From an uncultured Verrucomicrobiaceae bacterium (GTDB lineage Bacteria > Verrucomicrobiota > Verrucomicrobiia > Verrucomicrobiales > Verrucomicrobiaceae): 64,000 nucleotides of DNA. The position numbers were made by a program, and so were the translations under genes. Shown piece after piece: positions 1 through 10,400 of this stretch. The notes beneath the pieces were generated by a model. The model was given only the letters and a program-made list of their open reading frames with translations. It did not search any database and was not told the DNA's origin. Numbering within the stretch: the stretch's first letter is position 1; each line of letters starts with the position of its first letter. Where the stretch lies: assembly GCA_937872615.1 (NCBI GenBank), contig CALMTT010000400.1:1-64000 (forward strand). The letters run 5' to 3'.

Positions 1-216
1 TTCGGTCTGGAGGCGGAGGCTTGAGCGGATGGCGTAGCGGGCGAAACGGAATGAGTGAAGCCCCGAAGCCGGACCGAAGACGACAACCGCCAGACGGAAG
101 CGTGACGCTCTTGCGGTCCTCTGCGGATGCCGCTCGTGACGAGCGCAGCAAACCGCGCGTTGGTCACGGCGGACTCCCGCACTGCCGTGCCGATGATGAT
201 TTACACCCATCGTTTG
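1..216. other. No recognised gene (downstream of jetD)
   Basis: This is the stretch beyond the end of the defence operon, cut by the window edge. Open frames through it have no recognisable protein content. A short palindrome around GCTCGTGACGAGC is the only structure I noticed. Confidence 0.4.
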
Positions 217-1368
217 TCAGACCACAAGTGCCGCGGTCAAGCGCGGTGTTGAATAACCGCAGTGGATGCGCTCTTGTTCGAGGAGTTTTCCATTCTCGAC
301 CAGTGTCTCGTAGAGGGCAAGTTCCGCAGGGTTGAGGTTCAACCGTTCAGTTGCGCGCGTTGGAGAGGCGCTCACCGCGAAAATCGAATGCGTTGAATAC
401 GTGCTCTCGTCCATCAGGATGCTGGAAACGCGGGGCAACGTCCTTCGCAAATTGGACAACGTTTCAAATCCGTGGCAATCCAGGTCGCCCCAATAGAACA
501 CCCGGCAGGACTCCAACCAGCCGACGGCTGCAAGCAACGCGGCGGCATCGCCAGCGCCAAAGAGGGCAATCGTCCCCGGCAATTGCGGCAGCGTCAGGAA
601 AGTCATTTCATTCTCCACAATGAGGACTGTGTTGTTGCCGAAACGACAGTTGCAGCACGTATCCAGCGGGATGGCGAAATCATCAATGGGAAAGCCATAC
701 CGATTCGCCAGCGCGGGATGGAGAAATCGCATCCGAACCAACGGCTGCTTCAGCCGAAAGCCGAACCAGCTTTCAAAACTACTCGTGTCCGGCCCGACCG
801 TCTGCGGCGCAGCGATGGGCAGCAGTTCGCACAGAATGCCTTTGTGGCTCTCGATGAATTTTGTGTCCACCACCACGGGAAGCTCGCGGAGATAGCAGTT
901 TGGGCGGGGGTTGTTCCGCAAATGAACGCAGACATTCAGCAACTCTTGCCATACTCCGGCATGTGCTACCACTTTGAGCGGCCTATCTCTCACCCAATCG
1001 CGCAGTTCGGGGCATTGATGCTGGATCAATTCGCAATCCGCCATAAACTGCCGCACTTCTGACTGTTTCTTCAGAAAGCGGACATAATCCTCCTGGGTCG
1101 TGAACGCAACTGTTGCTGGAATCCGTTGCGCCCCCAAACGCCGAAAGGTCTTTTCCTTCCAGGTGATTTCATAGCCAAACCCGGTCTGCTCCTTGGATTG
1201 GCCTTGCAGCAAACGAATTCCGTCGCGGTCGGAAGTAAAATCCCTAGGCTTTGCCATGCCTGCGCCAAACACGATGAGCGGGAAGAATGGTTCACCACCG
1301 CACAGCGAGCGCAGGAATTCCGGGTATCGGCTCAGGGCACGGCGGTGGATTTGGTCAGGTGTTAGCAT
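217..1368 (-). CDS. jetD: Wadjet JetD, Toprim-type nuclease subunit
   Basis: JetD (DUF3322/DUF2220 family, 383 aa) is the nuclease of type I Wadjet. It cleaves circular plasmid DNA after the JetABC SMC motor has extruded it. Seen: the N-terminal part matches the DUF3322 style, and the C-terminal part carries a Toprim-like fold with the acidic motif YWGDLDCHGF (DxD). A glycine-rich FGAGDAAALL stretch lies just before it. It is the last gene of the jetABCD order. Its start overlaps the end of jetC by 14 nt, so the two are probably translationally coupled. The catalytic region looks intact. The assignment rests on the motif plus the complete four-gene context. Confidence 0.9.
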   Translation of the reverse strand: MLTPDQIHRRALSRYPEFLRSLCGGEPFFPLIVFGAGMAKPRDFTSDRDGIRLLQGQSKEQTGFGYEITWKEKTFRRLGAQRIPATVAFTTQEDYVRFLKKQSEVRQFMADCELIQHQCPELRDWVRDRPLKVVAHAGVWQELLNVCVHLRNNPRPNCYLRELPVVVDTKFIESHKGILCELLPIAAPQTVGPDTSSFESWFGFRLKQPLVRMRFLHPALANRYGFPIDDFAIPLDTCCNCRFGNNTVLIVENEMTFLTLPQLPGTIALFGAGDAAALLAAVGWLESCRVFYWGDLDCHGFETLSNLRRTLPRVSSILMDESTYSTHSIFAVSASPTRATERLNLNPAELALYETLVENGKLLEQERIHCGYSTPRLTAALVV

Positions 1369-4300
1369 TGGTAACGGGAATCGGCGCTTGGCGGGCGAGG
1401 TGTTCTCGGACCTCCTCTACCGTCACGGTGCGGACGGTCGAGTATTGCGTCGTAGGGTTCAGCGTAAGGTGATAGCTCGACACAAACGGTTCGACCACAC
1501 GGGCGCGAGCATCAAAGGGACAAACGATGAGCAGTTGCAGATGGAATTGCGCGAAGAGACGTAGCGCATATCGCGAGTTTGTTTCGTCCGAGCGCGAGAA
1601 CATCTCATCCACCACGACGAATCGGAACGACTCCGGGTTCTGCCGATCCTTGGCGATGCCGTATTGGTAGGCAACTGCGGAGGCGAGAATGGTAAACGCC
1701 AGCTTCGCCTTCTGGCCGCCAGATTTGCCGCTCGTATCTTCGTAAATGTTTTCCTGCTTGCCCGTCTCCCGGTCACGCTCCTCCACGGCAAAAGCGAGCC
1801 AGTTGCGGGTATCCGTCACCTTCGTCGTCCACTCGGGCTTTTCGCGGAACAGGTCAATCAAATCACTGATCCTCTGAAAGGCGGTTTCGCGCGCCGCGCT
1901 GTCAGGCGCAAGGCCGTAGTCCAGGCAGCCTTTGAGCCGGGCGCGGAAATTGCGGATGTCCGAGTCCTGTGTCTGCGTCGCGCGAATCGTGATGTAGGTG
2001 CGCGGAGAATACTCGATGCTTTTCAGGGCGGTGTTGAGATGTCCGATTTTGCTCTGCATCTCTTCGCAATGGCCCTCAAGGGCATCTTGGAATTTCACTA
2101 CATGCACCAGCACGTCGCGGCTCATCAATTCTTGGAATTTGAGGTCATAGCGCGGCAGGTCGTCGCGGCGCACTCCTTCTTCAAAGCGAAGAAAGTCCGC
2201 GATGAATTCCTCGCCCGCGTGAAGATCGGCCTTGAGGTCGGGAAATTCGCCTAGGAAAGTTCCCATCAGCCGAACAATGGCGGCAACGACTTTTCCGCGC
2301 TCATTTTCCAGCGCGATAAGCTTGTCGCCTAACGTCTTTTCCACCCGATGTTCGGCCATCACCGCGTTGGAGATCGTCAACTCGGTGTCAGTGAGAAGTT
2401 CCACAAGCGCCGTGTCGAACACCGAAAGATCGGCCTCCACGCAGGCCGCCAAGGTGGCTCGGCACGCTTCCAATCGCTCGCTGTTCTCTTGCGCACGGCG
2501 TTGAAGCCCACCACGGTCGCCGACTCTTGCTGTCTTGGTCGCGTCGGATTCGCTGATTTGAGCCTTCACCGCCTCAAGCTGTTCACGGAGCTTCTTGATC
2601 TTGTCTGAACTTTGCTCCAGTTCGCGCTTCCGCTGTTCGAGTTCTTCGCGCCTCGCGACCGATGAACGCCAGTCAATCTCGGTAAACAAGCGAAAACCTT
2701 GCAACTTACCCGCCTGGGTTGCCCGCGTGGTGGCCGTTTGCTGACGTCGTCCAGCATCGGCAATGAGGTCGGCCTGCTTTTGGGCAGCGGCGGCCAACTG
2801 CTTTTGCTCCTCCTCCAACCGCCGAATCTTGTCACGATTTGACCAGCCCAGAATGTGATTGCGCGGATCATTGATGGCGGTGGAATCGTCCTTGATGTGA
2901 CGTGTCCCCGCGCTGCGGATCAATCCCTGTCTGGTCAAGGCGAACCCGGTCGCGCTCTCGAATTCCTCAATGCTGTCGCAGCAACGGTAGTTGAAGTGCG
3001 TCCGCAATTCGCCTTCCACCCAGCGGGACAGCGGATGGCCGTCTTTCAACTGCATCCGTTCAATCACGCGCCCTTTGTCGTATGAGGGTTGAATCGCCGG
3101 GGCATCTTTCGGAACGCGATGGTAGACAACGCGCCCGCGCAGGTCGTTGTCATTGATGAAGCGATTGACCTGCGAATAGAGTTGTTCTGGCACAAGGAGT
3201 GAAAGCCCGAAACCACGCAACAACCGTTCAAGCGCGCCCCGCCATTGCACTTGGAATTCCGGCCTTACATCCATCAATTCGCCAGCGAATGGCAGATCGG
3301 CCTCACCAACTCCCGCGCCCCGGGAGATGAACTGGCGCATCTGGCGATGCACCTCCGGTATCAAGTCGGGACGCCTGCGGAGGGAGTCGAGTTCTTCTTC
3401 CAACTGCTTGTGATGGCCTGCGAGGCGTTTGAACTCCTGCTCCGCCGCCGCCTTCTCATTTGCGGAGGAAGTGATTGTGACAGTCTGTTCTCTTTGCTCG
3501 GCTTCCGCCCAGAGCTGCAATTCGGTGAAGCGACCGTCCGTGTTGACCTCCTCTTTGATGCCTAGTTCCCCCAGACATTTGTGATATTGCCCGCCCAAGG
3601 CGCGGCGTTGCTTTTCCGTGTCAATTGTTTCGTCGAGCTGCTCCTGCACCCGCGTCAGTTGCTTGCCGACCTCATCGTTGTCAATGGCCTGATTCAGTTC
3701 CAATTGCTGACGCCCAAGTTCCTTGAGCGTATTGGTTAGTCCTTCGATCTCACCGGTAAGCGTTCGAATCTGCTCAGACAGCGACGCTTGTTCTGCTTCA
3801 AGCAGGCTTTTGAGCCGCATCGCAAAGCAGGCGGGCAGCGCGTCGCGTAGCCGAGTGGTGGCGGAAAGCTGCTCGTCGGAAGTCCTGATCTCCGCCGCCT
3901 TTTCAACGACAGGTGCGAGCAACTTTAACTGTTGCTTCGCGATCCGGATGGCTTCCCAGCATTGTTTGAGGTCTTCATAGTGGTGCTCCAAGCGGTCCAC
4001 CAACTCCTTGGTGTCGAGCTTTTCGAGCATGTGATCGCGGATGAATCCGCTGACGTGCGTGATTTCCTTGATGGCGACGGTTTGACTGAACAACGCGAGT
4101 GTGGTGGTGGACTCCATTCGCAGGTAGCGAACGAGTTTCTCGGCATAGGGCGGAAACGTCTCGTCCACCTCGAATCCCTTGTTCCGAAAGGTCTTCTTCC
4201 ATGTCCGGGACTCACCGAGTCCGTTGAAGTCCTTCTGAATCGAGCACTCGCGCCGTGCGATCAGAAACAGATGGCGCACATCATCATCCTGAATCCAGAG

Positions 4301-4717
4301 AACCTGTGCCAGGGTGACAGCCTCGTCGGTAGCGGCATTCTTGAACGCAGCCAGCAGAATCGAGGGCGGGCCGCCCGGTTTTCGGAGGAACTTCGTTTGG
4401 GCGCGCGACTCCTCCGAGTCGCTCTGGCTGCCATAAGCGCCGAGCACATAGGTCTTCTCATCGCGTTCCCGCTTTTTCGTTCCGCCGGCGGACAGGTTGT
4501 AGTTCCGTTTGATCTTGGGCACGAGCATTGTCAGCAAAGCATCCACCAACGTGGACTTGCCAGTGCCATTCTCGCCAAGCAACAAGGCCGTTTGTCCATA
4601 GGCATCGAGCACGTGGATTTTATCATGGAACGTTCCCCAATTGCGGACCTCCAGCCGTTCCATGCGGAATCCGGGCGGTGGAACTGAGCCATTACTGGAT
4701 GTCTCGTGTGATTGCAT
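1355..4717 (-). CDS. jetC: Wadjet JetC, SMC/MukB-like ATPase
   Basis: This is the SMC-like motor of the Wadjet system (1120 aa), which extrudes loops of plasmid DNA in the cytoplasm. The Walker A motif GENGTGKS lies at about residues 48-55. Long coiled-coil arms rich in E, Q, R and L flank a hinge region near the middle. The ABC signature SGKSGGQ is near residue 996 and Walker B VVVDE near 1034-1038. The protein is therefore full length with both ATPase halves. The start overlaps the end of jetB by 26 nt; an in-frame ATG at residue 19 is an alternative start. The family resembles MukB. Confidence 0.92.
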   Translation of the reverse strand: MQSHETSSNGSVPPPGFRMERLEVRNWGTFHDKIHVLDAYGQTALLLGENGTGKSTLVDALLTMLVPKIKRNYNLSAGGTKKRERDEKTYVLGAYGSQSDSEESRAQTKFLRKPGGPPSILLAAFKNAATDEAVTLAQVLWIQDDDVRHLFLIARRECSIQKDFNGLGESRTWKKTFRNKGFEVDETFPPYAEKLVRYLRMESTTTLALFSQTVAIKEITHVSGFIRDHMLEKLDTKELVDRLEHHYEDLKQCWEAIRIAKQQLKLLAPVVEKAAEIRTSDEQLSATTRLRDALPACFAMRLKSLLEAEQASLSEQIRTLTGEIEGLTNTLKELGRQQLELNQAIDNDEVGKQLTRVQEQLDETIDTEKQRRALGGQYHKCLGELGIKEEVNTDGRFTELQLWAEAEQREQTVTITSSANEKAAAEQEFKRLAGHHKQLEEELDSLRRRPDLIPEVHRQMRQFISRGAGVGEADLPFAGELMDVRPEFQVQWRGALERLLRGFGLSLLVPEQLYSQVNRFINDNDLRGRVVYHRVPKDAPAIQPSYDKGRVIERMQLKDGHPLSRWVEGELRTHFNYRCCDSIEEFESATGFALTRQGLIRSAGTRHIKDDSTAINDPRNHILGWSNRDKIRRLEEEQKQLAAAAQKQADLIADAGRRQQTATTRATQAGKLQGFRLFTEIDWRSSVARREELEQRKRELEQSSDKIKKLREQLEAVKAQISESDATKTARVGDRGGLQRRAQENSERLEACRATLAACVEADLSVFDTALVELLTDTELTISNAVMAEHRVEKTLGDKLIALENERGKVVAAIVRLMGTFLGEFPDLKADLHAGEEFIADFLRFEEGVRRDDLPRYDLKFQELMSRDVLVHVVKFQDALEGHCEEMQSKIGHLNTALKSIEYSPRTYITIRATQTQDSDIRNFRARLKGCLDYGLAPDSAARETAFQRISDLIDLFREKPEWTTKVTDTRNWLAFAVEERDRETGKQENIYEDTSGKSGGQKAKLAFTILASAVAYQYGIAKDRQNPESFRFVVVDEMFSRSDETNSRYALRLFAQFHLQLLIVCPFDARARVVEPFVSSYHLTLNPTTQYSTVRTVTVEEVREHLARQAPIPVTNANT

Positions 4718-5282
4718 GAGCTTTTAGTTGTTCGTGAAGCGCCTTGAGCGTCTCGACAGGAAAACGCGCCTTGATGATGCGCCGCACTTCATAGCGTTCG
4801 TCTCCGTTCACGCCGGGCAGTTTGCGGAGCAGGCCCAATTCCTCGGCCCGGTTGATGGCTGCCTCGATGCGTTTGTCTGCGCGGATTTCATCGTTCGTTT
4901 CCGGGAAATAGATCGCGACCATCTGGAGGATTTCTTCCTTGGTTACGACGAGGCGGCTTTCGTCGTGAACCTTCTCATCGAATTGAAGCAGACGTTCGCG
5001 CAAAACCACCCCGACGATAGCTACTCCTCTGGCCAGTTTGTCGCGCCGGAACAGGCGGGGAATCACCGCGCCGTCTTCCTGCTCGGATTGTCTGAGGTAG
5101 GCAAACCCGTCTTCGTCGTGAACAACAAGCTGAAGTCCGATCTCCTGGAAATAATTCTCGATGTGCTGGCGGTAGCGCGACAGCATCGCCCAAAGTTCCA
5201 TATCGTCGGAATAGATCGCATCCTGCAACAGCCGGACTTTGACTGCCGCAGACGGAAACGATTTGGTTGGGTTCGGGTTCAT
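4692..5282 (-). CDS. jetB: Wadjet JetB, KITE/MukE-like subunit (DUF4194)
   Basis: A 196-aa DUF4194-type protein. In Wadjet it is the KITE (MukE-like) subunit that joins the JetA kleisin and the JetC ATPase. The sequence is a small winged-helix-like protein with mixed charge and no membrane segment. It follows jetA with a 4-nt overlap and runs 26 nt into jetC. The call rests on size, sequence style and position between unmistakable jetA and jetC genes. Confidence 0.87.
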   Translation of the reverse strand: MNPNPTKSFPSAAVKVRLLQDAIYSDDMELWAMLSRYRQHIENYFQEIGLQLVVHDEDGFAYLRQSEQEDGAVIPRLFRRDKLARGVAIVGVVLRERLLQFDEKVHDESRLVVTKEEILQMVAIYFPETNDEIRADKRIEAAINRAEELGLLRKLPGVNGDERYEVRRIIKARFPVETLKALHEQLKAHAITRDIQ

Positions 5283-6715
5283 GTGTTGGAAAAGACGATT
5301 TGCGGCACTCTGAAGCGATGATGGGGTTCACCGGGAATATCAAGTAGATCAAACCCATCCAGAACAATGTGCGGACCGTCCGATTCAGCGATGAGCAGAT
5401 AGGCGAGCACCTCCAGGATGCCGTTGCGCGGCGGATGGAGTTCCAGCAGTTCGGGCAGCGTGATCTGAACACGCGTTTGCAGACAGTCCCTGATGTTCTG
5501 GCGTAAGCGGTCGAAGTCCACCGGGTGCAAACGAAGGAATGCCTCAAGCGTGTCCTGGTAGTCGCCGCCGTCACTGACTTCCAGACTGCCGCCGAATTCC
5601 ACGTGCTCCGGCGGCGACCATGGAGACTTGGACATGAGCGACGACAAAGCCGGGGTCGTATCCAATTCGATCATCTCCGCCTGTGGCGTCATCTCGCGTG
5701 TCTCATGCGCGAGTGATTTGATGTCCTGAATCAATCGGCCAACCTCGCGTCGTTCCGCCGATTCGCGAACATCCAGCACCCGCCGAAGCTGGGCGATCAG
5801 CCGCTCATTTGACGCAACGACCTTGTTTCCTTCGGCGCGGAGACTCGATTGTAAGCGCCGCAACAGCACATCGGCTTTCAATTCGTCGGCCAGGTTTGGC
5901 AGCGAATACGCCTGTTCGACCAACTCGGTGAACTGGCGGCGACGCTCCGGCGCGAGTAGAAAGTCCCAAAACGCGTAGAAGCTTTGTCCCTGGCTGGATT
6001 GCCGCAGTTGCTCTTGCGCGTCGAGAGTCTGCCCAACGATGCTTCCGCGCGTCGCTCCCACTGATGATTGCTGGACGGAAATGATCTCCGTGACCCGCCG
6101 AAAATGGCGCTCCACCTCGCGAAAATCACCCAGAAGATTCCGGGCCGTCTCCAACACGGTTGCAAACCGCTCGTTGACTTGGGTGGGATTGTAGAGCGTC
6201 ACGACGCCGGTGCGTTCAATCTCTTCGATCTGCTGCTGGAGCTTCAACTGCTCCTCCTTCAGGCGTTGAATGCGGACATCTGGATCGCGCGTGGAATTGA
6301 CGACGATGTCCTCCAGCACAGAAGCCAGGTTCTTGAACTTGGATTCCGTGCCGACGTGGGATTTTGGTTTCAGGCTTTCCAGCCACTGAAACACTTGTTC
6401 AATTTCTGGGGTCAGCTCAAAAACCGGTTCGTCCACGCCATCGGGGTGGTGTCGGCGCAAATAGCCGTGCGCCTGGTCGGCCCACTCAAGCAGATATTCC
6501 CGCGCTTTCTTGTCCGCTGTGGATTCACCTGCGTCACGCAGTTCCTCAAGTTCGGCCTCCAGAATGGCTCGCAAGCGGCTCTCGGGAATTGTGGAGGTAT
6601 GTTCGTGTTTGAAGGCTGCGAAGAGGACTGCCAAAACAAATGGCGCATTGTCCGCCCGCAGCAACCGGAGTTGGGCGGAATCAGTAAATGAAAGTTGAAG
6701 TTCGGCGTGGTTCAC
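5279..6715 (-). CDS. jetA: Wadjet JetA, kleisin/MukF-like subunit (DUF3375)
   Basis: A DUF3375 protein, the MukF-like kleisin of Wadjet, which bridges the SMC heads. I chose the GTG start at 6715 (protein begins VNHAELQLSF), giving 478 aa, typical of the family. The frame stays open back to 6862, but that part is only the antisense-like overlap with the preceding peptidase gene. A GGAT stretch just before the GTG could serve as a weak ribosome site. The gap from the upstream metallopeptidase gene is 35 nt, the largest between the genes of this operon, so an internal start of transcription for jetABCD is possible. Helical, coiled-coil-rich middle section. Confidence 0.88.
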   Translation of the reverse strand: MNHAELQLSFTDSAQLRLLRADNAPFVLAVLFAAFKHEHTSTIPESRLRAILEAELEELRDAGESTADKKAREYLLEWADQAHGYLRRHHPDGVDEPVFELTPEIEQVFQWLESLKPKSHVGTESKFKNLASVLEDIVVNSTRDPDVRIQRLKEEQLKLQQQIEEIERTGVVTLYNPTQVNERFATVLETARNLLGDFREVERHFRRVTEIISVQQSSVGATRGSIVGQTLDAQEQLRQSSQGQSFYAFWDFLLAPERRRQFTELVEQAYSLPNLADELKADVLLRRLQSSLRAEGNKVVASNERLIAQLRRVLDVRESAERREVGRLIQDIKSLAHETREMTPQAEMIELDTTPALSSLMSKSPWSPPEHVEFGGSLEVSDGGDYQDTLEAFLRLHPVDFDRLRQNIRDCLQTRVQITLPELLELHPPRNGILEVLAYLLIAESDGPHIVLDGFDLLDIPGEPHHRFRVPQIVFSNT

Positions 6716-6750
6716 GATCCAATCGGCATGCGGCCTGTCGCGATGGCGGC

Positions 6751-7458
6751 CTACATTGGGCCGGTCCTTTCCAGCTTTGCCTTTCGGCGCTTCCAGTCCG
6801 GCAGGATTCGCGACAGCAGCCTGTAGAATTCCGGGCGGTGATGATGGCAACGAAGGTGGCAAAGCTCGTGGATGATCACGTAGTCAATGCAATCCACTGA
6901 GGTGGCCACGAGCGCGGGATTCAGCAGCACTCGGCCATGCGTGCCGCAACTTCCCCAGCGGCGCGGCATTCGACGAAGTGAGAATGGGCCACTCTTGATT
7001 CCGAAGCTCTCAACGTGTTTGGCACATCGCTGGAATCGCTCCGCGATCTTTTGGCTAGCCCGCGCTGCCAACCACGCGGCAAGCAGGCGTGTCGGTCTGT
7101 CGGTGCGGGATGTAGGGCGGGTGACGACCTCCAAACAGCCGCGTGATAGCCGGATGGCATCCTTCTCTCCCTGCCGAATCCGCAGGCGATACTGGCGACC
7201 GAGATAGCGGATGGATTCACCGCTTCGGTGGTTTCGGCCTTCGGGCAATCCCAGCATTCGGGCAAAGTCCCGCTGCTGTTTCAGAACCCACCGCCCTCTG
7301 CGACCAACCCGTCGCTGAATTTCATCCGCATCCGCATCCAGCGGTGCAACGACCTCCACCAGCCCCGCCGGATGAACGCTAATGGCGAGGCTCTTGACCT
7401 TGCGGCGTTCCAGCCTGAAGGGAATCTTCCGGCTTCCGTATTGTGCTTCGCAGATCAT
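6751..7458 (-). CDS. YgjP/M48-like metallopeptidase (DUF45)
   Basis: A 235-aa zinc peptidase-like protein of the YgjP/WLM (DUF45) class. The zinc motif HELCH is at residues 197-201, with further histidines at about 205-207 in HHHRPEFY. The N-terminal half has the usual beta-rich DUF45 layout. Homologues are commonly encoded beside hsdR of type I restriction systems; what they do there is not established. The start overlaps the hsdR stop by 4 nt (ATGA type). Active-site residues look intact, and there is no signal peptide, so it should act in the cytoplasm. Confidence 0.85.
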   Translation of the reverse strand: MICEAQYGSRKIPFRLERRKVKSLAISVHPAGLVEVVAPLDADADEIQRRVGRRGRWVLKQQRDFARMLGLPEGRNHRSGESIRYLGRQYRLRIRQGEKDAIRLSRGCLEVVTRPTSRTDRPTRLLAAWLAARASQKIAERFQRCAKHVESFGIKSGPFSLRRMPRRWGSCGTHGRVLLNPALVATSVDCIDYVIIHELCHLRCHHHRPEFYRLLSRILPDWKRRKAKLERTGPM

Positions 7459-10400
7459 TGGCGTCGGTTCATGTCGTGATAATGTGCTTCTGCGACGGGT
7501 AGCAGTTCCTTGCCGATTTCATCCAGAGCCGAAAGCGGCAGCGCAAAGCCCTTCCGCCGAGCCGCATCCAGCAGGCGATCCTCCGCCGCATTGAGCATGT
7601 GGTTTCGGACATCCGTGTTGGCGGTCCAGTTAACAATGCGCGCGTGCTCCGCAACCACTTCGTCAATGGCCAAGCCCAATTCGACGCTATGTGCTTCAGC
7701 ATCGGCCGGGAGCATGGATTCCAGCTTGGCCAAGGCCCGTCGGATGATCCCATAAAATGCTCTGGCTGCGGGCCGGTGCTGCAATGCCTCTGGCAATTCG
7801 GTCGTGCCTTGGTCGCGGACCTTCTGCATTACCTCGGTGACGCTCGCCAGGTATTGCGCATCCGAAATGCGTTTATTGCGAAAGTCCTCGATCAGGCGCT
7901 GGAGAATCCTTGAGAACCGTTCGTAGAACGCAGGGTCTTCTTCCCACTTCTCGCGAATCGTTCTTGCCGTGCGACTTGCGATGGTGTCGGCGCGCGACGC
8001 TGAACCTTCCAGCTTCTCCACTTCGGCGTCGAATCGTTCCTTGTCGAAGATGTTGACCAGCGGCGTAATCCTCGTGACCTCGGTTGCGCCAACATGCCGG
8101 TCAATCAAGGTCTGGATGCGTTTCTCGTATTCGCTGTAATCCACTTCCTCGCTGTAACGCTGCTTCATCCGTGTCCGCAGATTGAGTAAGTATTTCAAGT
8201 CGCGGCGATACTGGTTCACCTTCGCGTTTGGAGTGTCTGCGAGAAACCCGGCGGACGACATGGCAACCTGGAACGTGCGCGCGAACCTGCTCAAGCGGGC
8301 GTAGAACTCGTCCCGCTGTTCCTGGTCCTTGAGGCAGGCGGCGAACTGCTCGTCGTCCCGCTTGTTCTTCACCGTGCGGAACAACTCCCACAAGTCCGAG
8401 TATGTGTCGGGCAGCTTGCCGACTTCATCCGCCAATGGGGTCAACGTGGCGGCAAGATCGACCGGATCGAATTGGGCTAGGGCCTCGTAATGGGTGAGCG
8501 CCTCATTCAAATCGCCCAGGATGCCGTAGTAATCAATGATGTAGCCGAAGTCCTTCCCCTCGTTCTTGCGATTCACGCGGGCAATCGCCTGCAAAAGCGT
8601 GTGGTCGGTCAGTTTCTTATCAATGTAGAGGACGGTGTTCACCGGCGCATCGAAGCCCGTCAGGAGCTTGCTGACCACGATGATGACTTGCGGATCGCCG
8701 TCGCCTTTGAAGCGGCTGGTGAGGCTTTCGTTGTAGCGTTCCTCCGTGCCAAACCGCGACATCATCTCGCGCCAGAATGCCTGCACGCGCGGCAATTCGC
8801 TCTCAGCGCATTCCTCGTAATCGTCGCGGTCGTCGGGCGCGGAAATCAGAACCTCGACCGACACTCGCACGCTGGGGTCGGTCCGTCCGATGTCCTCAAT
8901 GATCTCCTTGTAGCGAAGCGCCACGTCCTTGCGCGGGGCAACAAGCTGCCCTTTCGCTCCCGTGCCGGCAAAGGTGCTGGTGAAATGCTCGCACAGATCA
9001 TAGGCGACCATGAGTAATCGCTTGTCCGCCCGGTTCAGATGATCCGCCGTGGCGAACTTGCGTTTGAAGTCGGCTTTCTGCTGCTCCGTCTTGCCTCGCA
9101 TCATGCGCTCGAACCAAAGGTCAAGCTGCGCCTGGTCCACGTCCTGTTCGACGTGACGCCCCTCGTAGAGCAGTGGCACGACCGCTTCGTCGCGAACAGC
9201 GTGATCGAGCGTGTAAGTGTGGATGAAATCGCCAAACACCCGCAGGTTGTTCCGCTTTTCGTCCTGAACGACGGGTGTGCCGGTGAACCCAATGAAACAG
9301 GCGTGCGGCAGGGCCTTCCGCATCAATGCGTGAAACGAGCCAAAGTTCGTCCGGTGTCCCTCGTCCACAAGGACGAACAGGTTCTCGTCCTCGTCCAGGT
9401 GAGACGCGCCTTTCACGGCGCGCTCGAACTTGTTGATGATGGTCGTGATAACGGCCGCCTTCTTCGCTTCGATAAGTTCACGCAACTCCTTGCCATCACG
9501 GGCGCGCAATGGTTCGTAGCCGCAATACCGGAACGTGTCGCAAATCTGGCGGTCCAACTCCACGCGGTCGGTGACGAGAATCAGCCGTGGATTGCGGATG
9601 GCGGGCGAAAGCGCCAATGCCTTTGCCAGCATCACCATCGTCAGCGATTTGCCGCTACCCTGGGTGTGCCAGACCAGTCCACCGCGACGGCTTCCGTCCG
9701 GTTCGTGCTCTTGCACGCGCGCGAGCGCAGCTTTCACCGCCGCGTATTGCTGATGCCTCGCGATCTTCTTCTGCCCGCCGTCGTAAACAACGAAGATGCG
9801 CGCCAGCTCCAGCAGCCGCTCGGGGCGGCACAGGCCGAAGACCGTGCGGTCTTGCGCAGTCACGCCGCGCTCGTGCAATTCGTTCGGGCCATCGCGCCGC
9901 CAGAACAACTTGACCAATTCATCCACGGGCAGCGCCGTGTTGAGCACCGTCTGAACATCGCCGTCGGGGACGGACTCCTGCCATGCCGACCAGAACTCCG
10001 CTGGCGTTCGGGCGGTGGCGTAACGGGCGCTCTCGCCATTCAATGCGAGGACAAGTTGGGCGAACCAGTAGAGCCGGGGAATCCCGTCGTTCTTTTGATT
10101 CCGCAGATGTTGGGAGATGCCCTGATCCAACCATTTCTTTCCGCGTGGCTTGCACTCGATCACGGCGAACGGGATGCCGTTCACGAACAAGACGACATCC
10201 ACACGATAGGTTTCGCGCGAACCGGTGCGCTCGACGGCGAACTCCTCGGTGACATGGAACACGTTTTCGCCCCAGCGCTCCCAATCCACGTATCGCAGCG
10301 TGAAGCTGCGCGTGTCGCCCTCGACCGTTTGCGGGAAGCTCTTTCCCAAAGAAAGCAGAGCGTAAACCTTTTCGCTCGTCTGAATCAGCCCTTCATCTGG

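Noticed and set aside
1126-1365. Plus-strand frames antisense to jetD and jetC
   Set aside because: They lie within unmistakable defence genes on the other strand and have no recognisable content.
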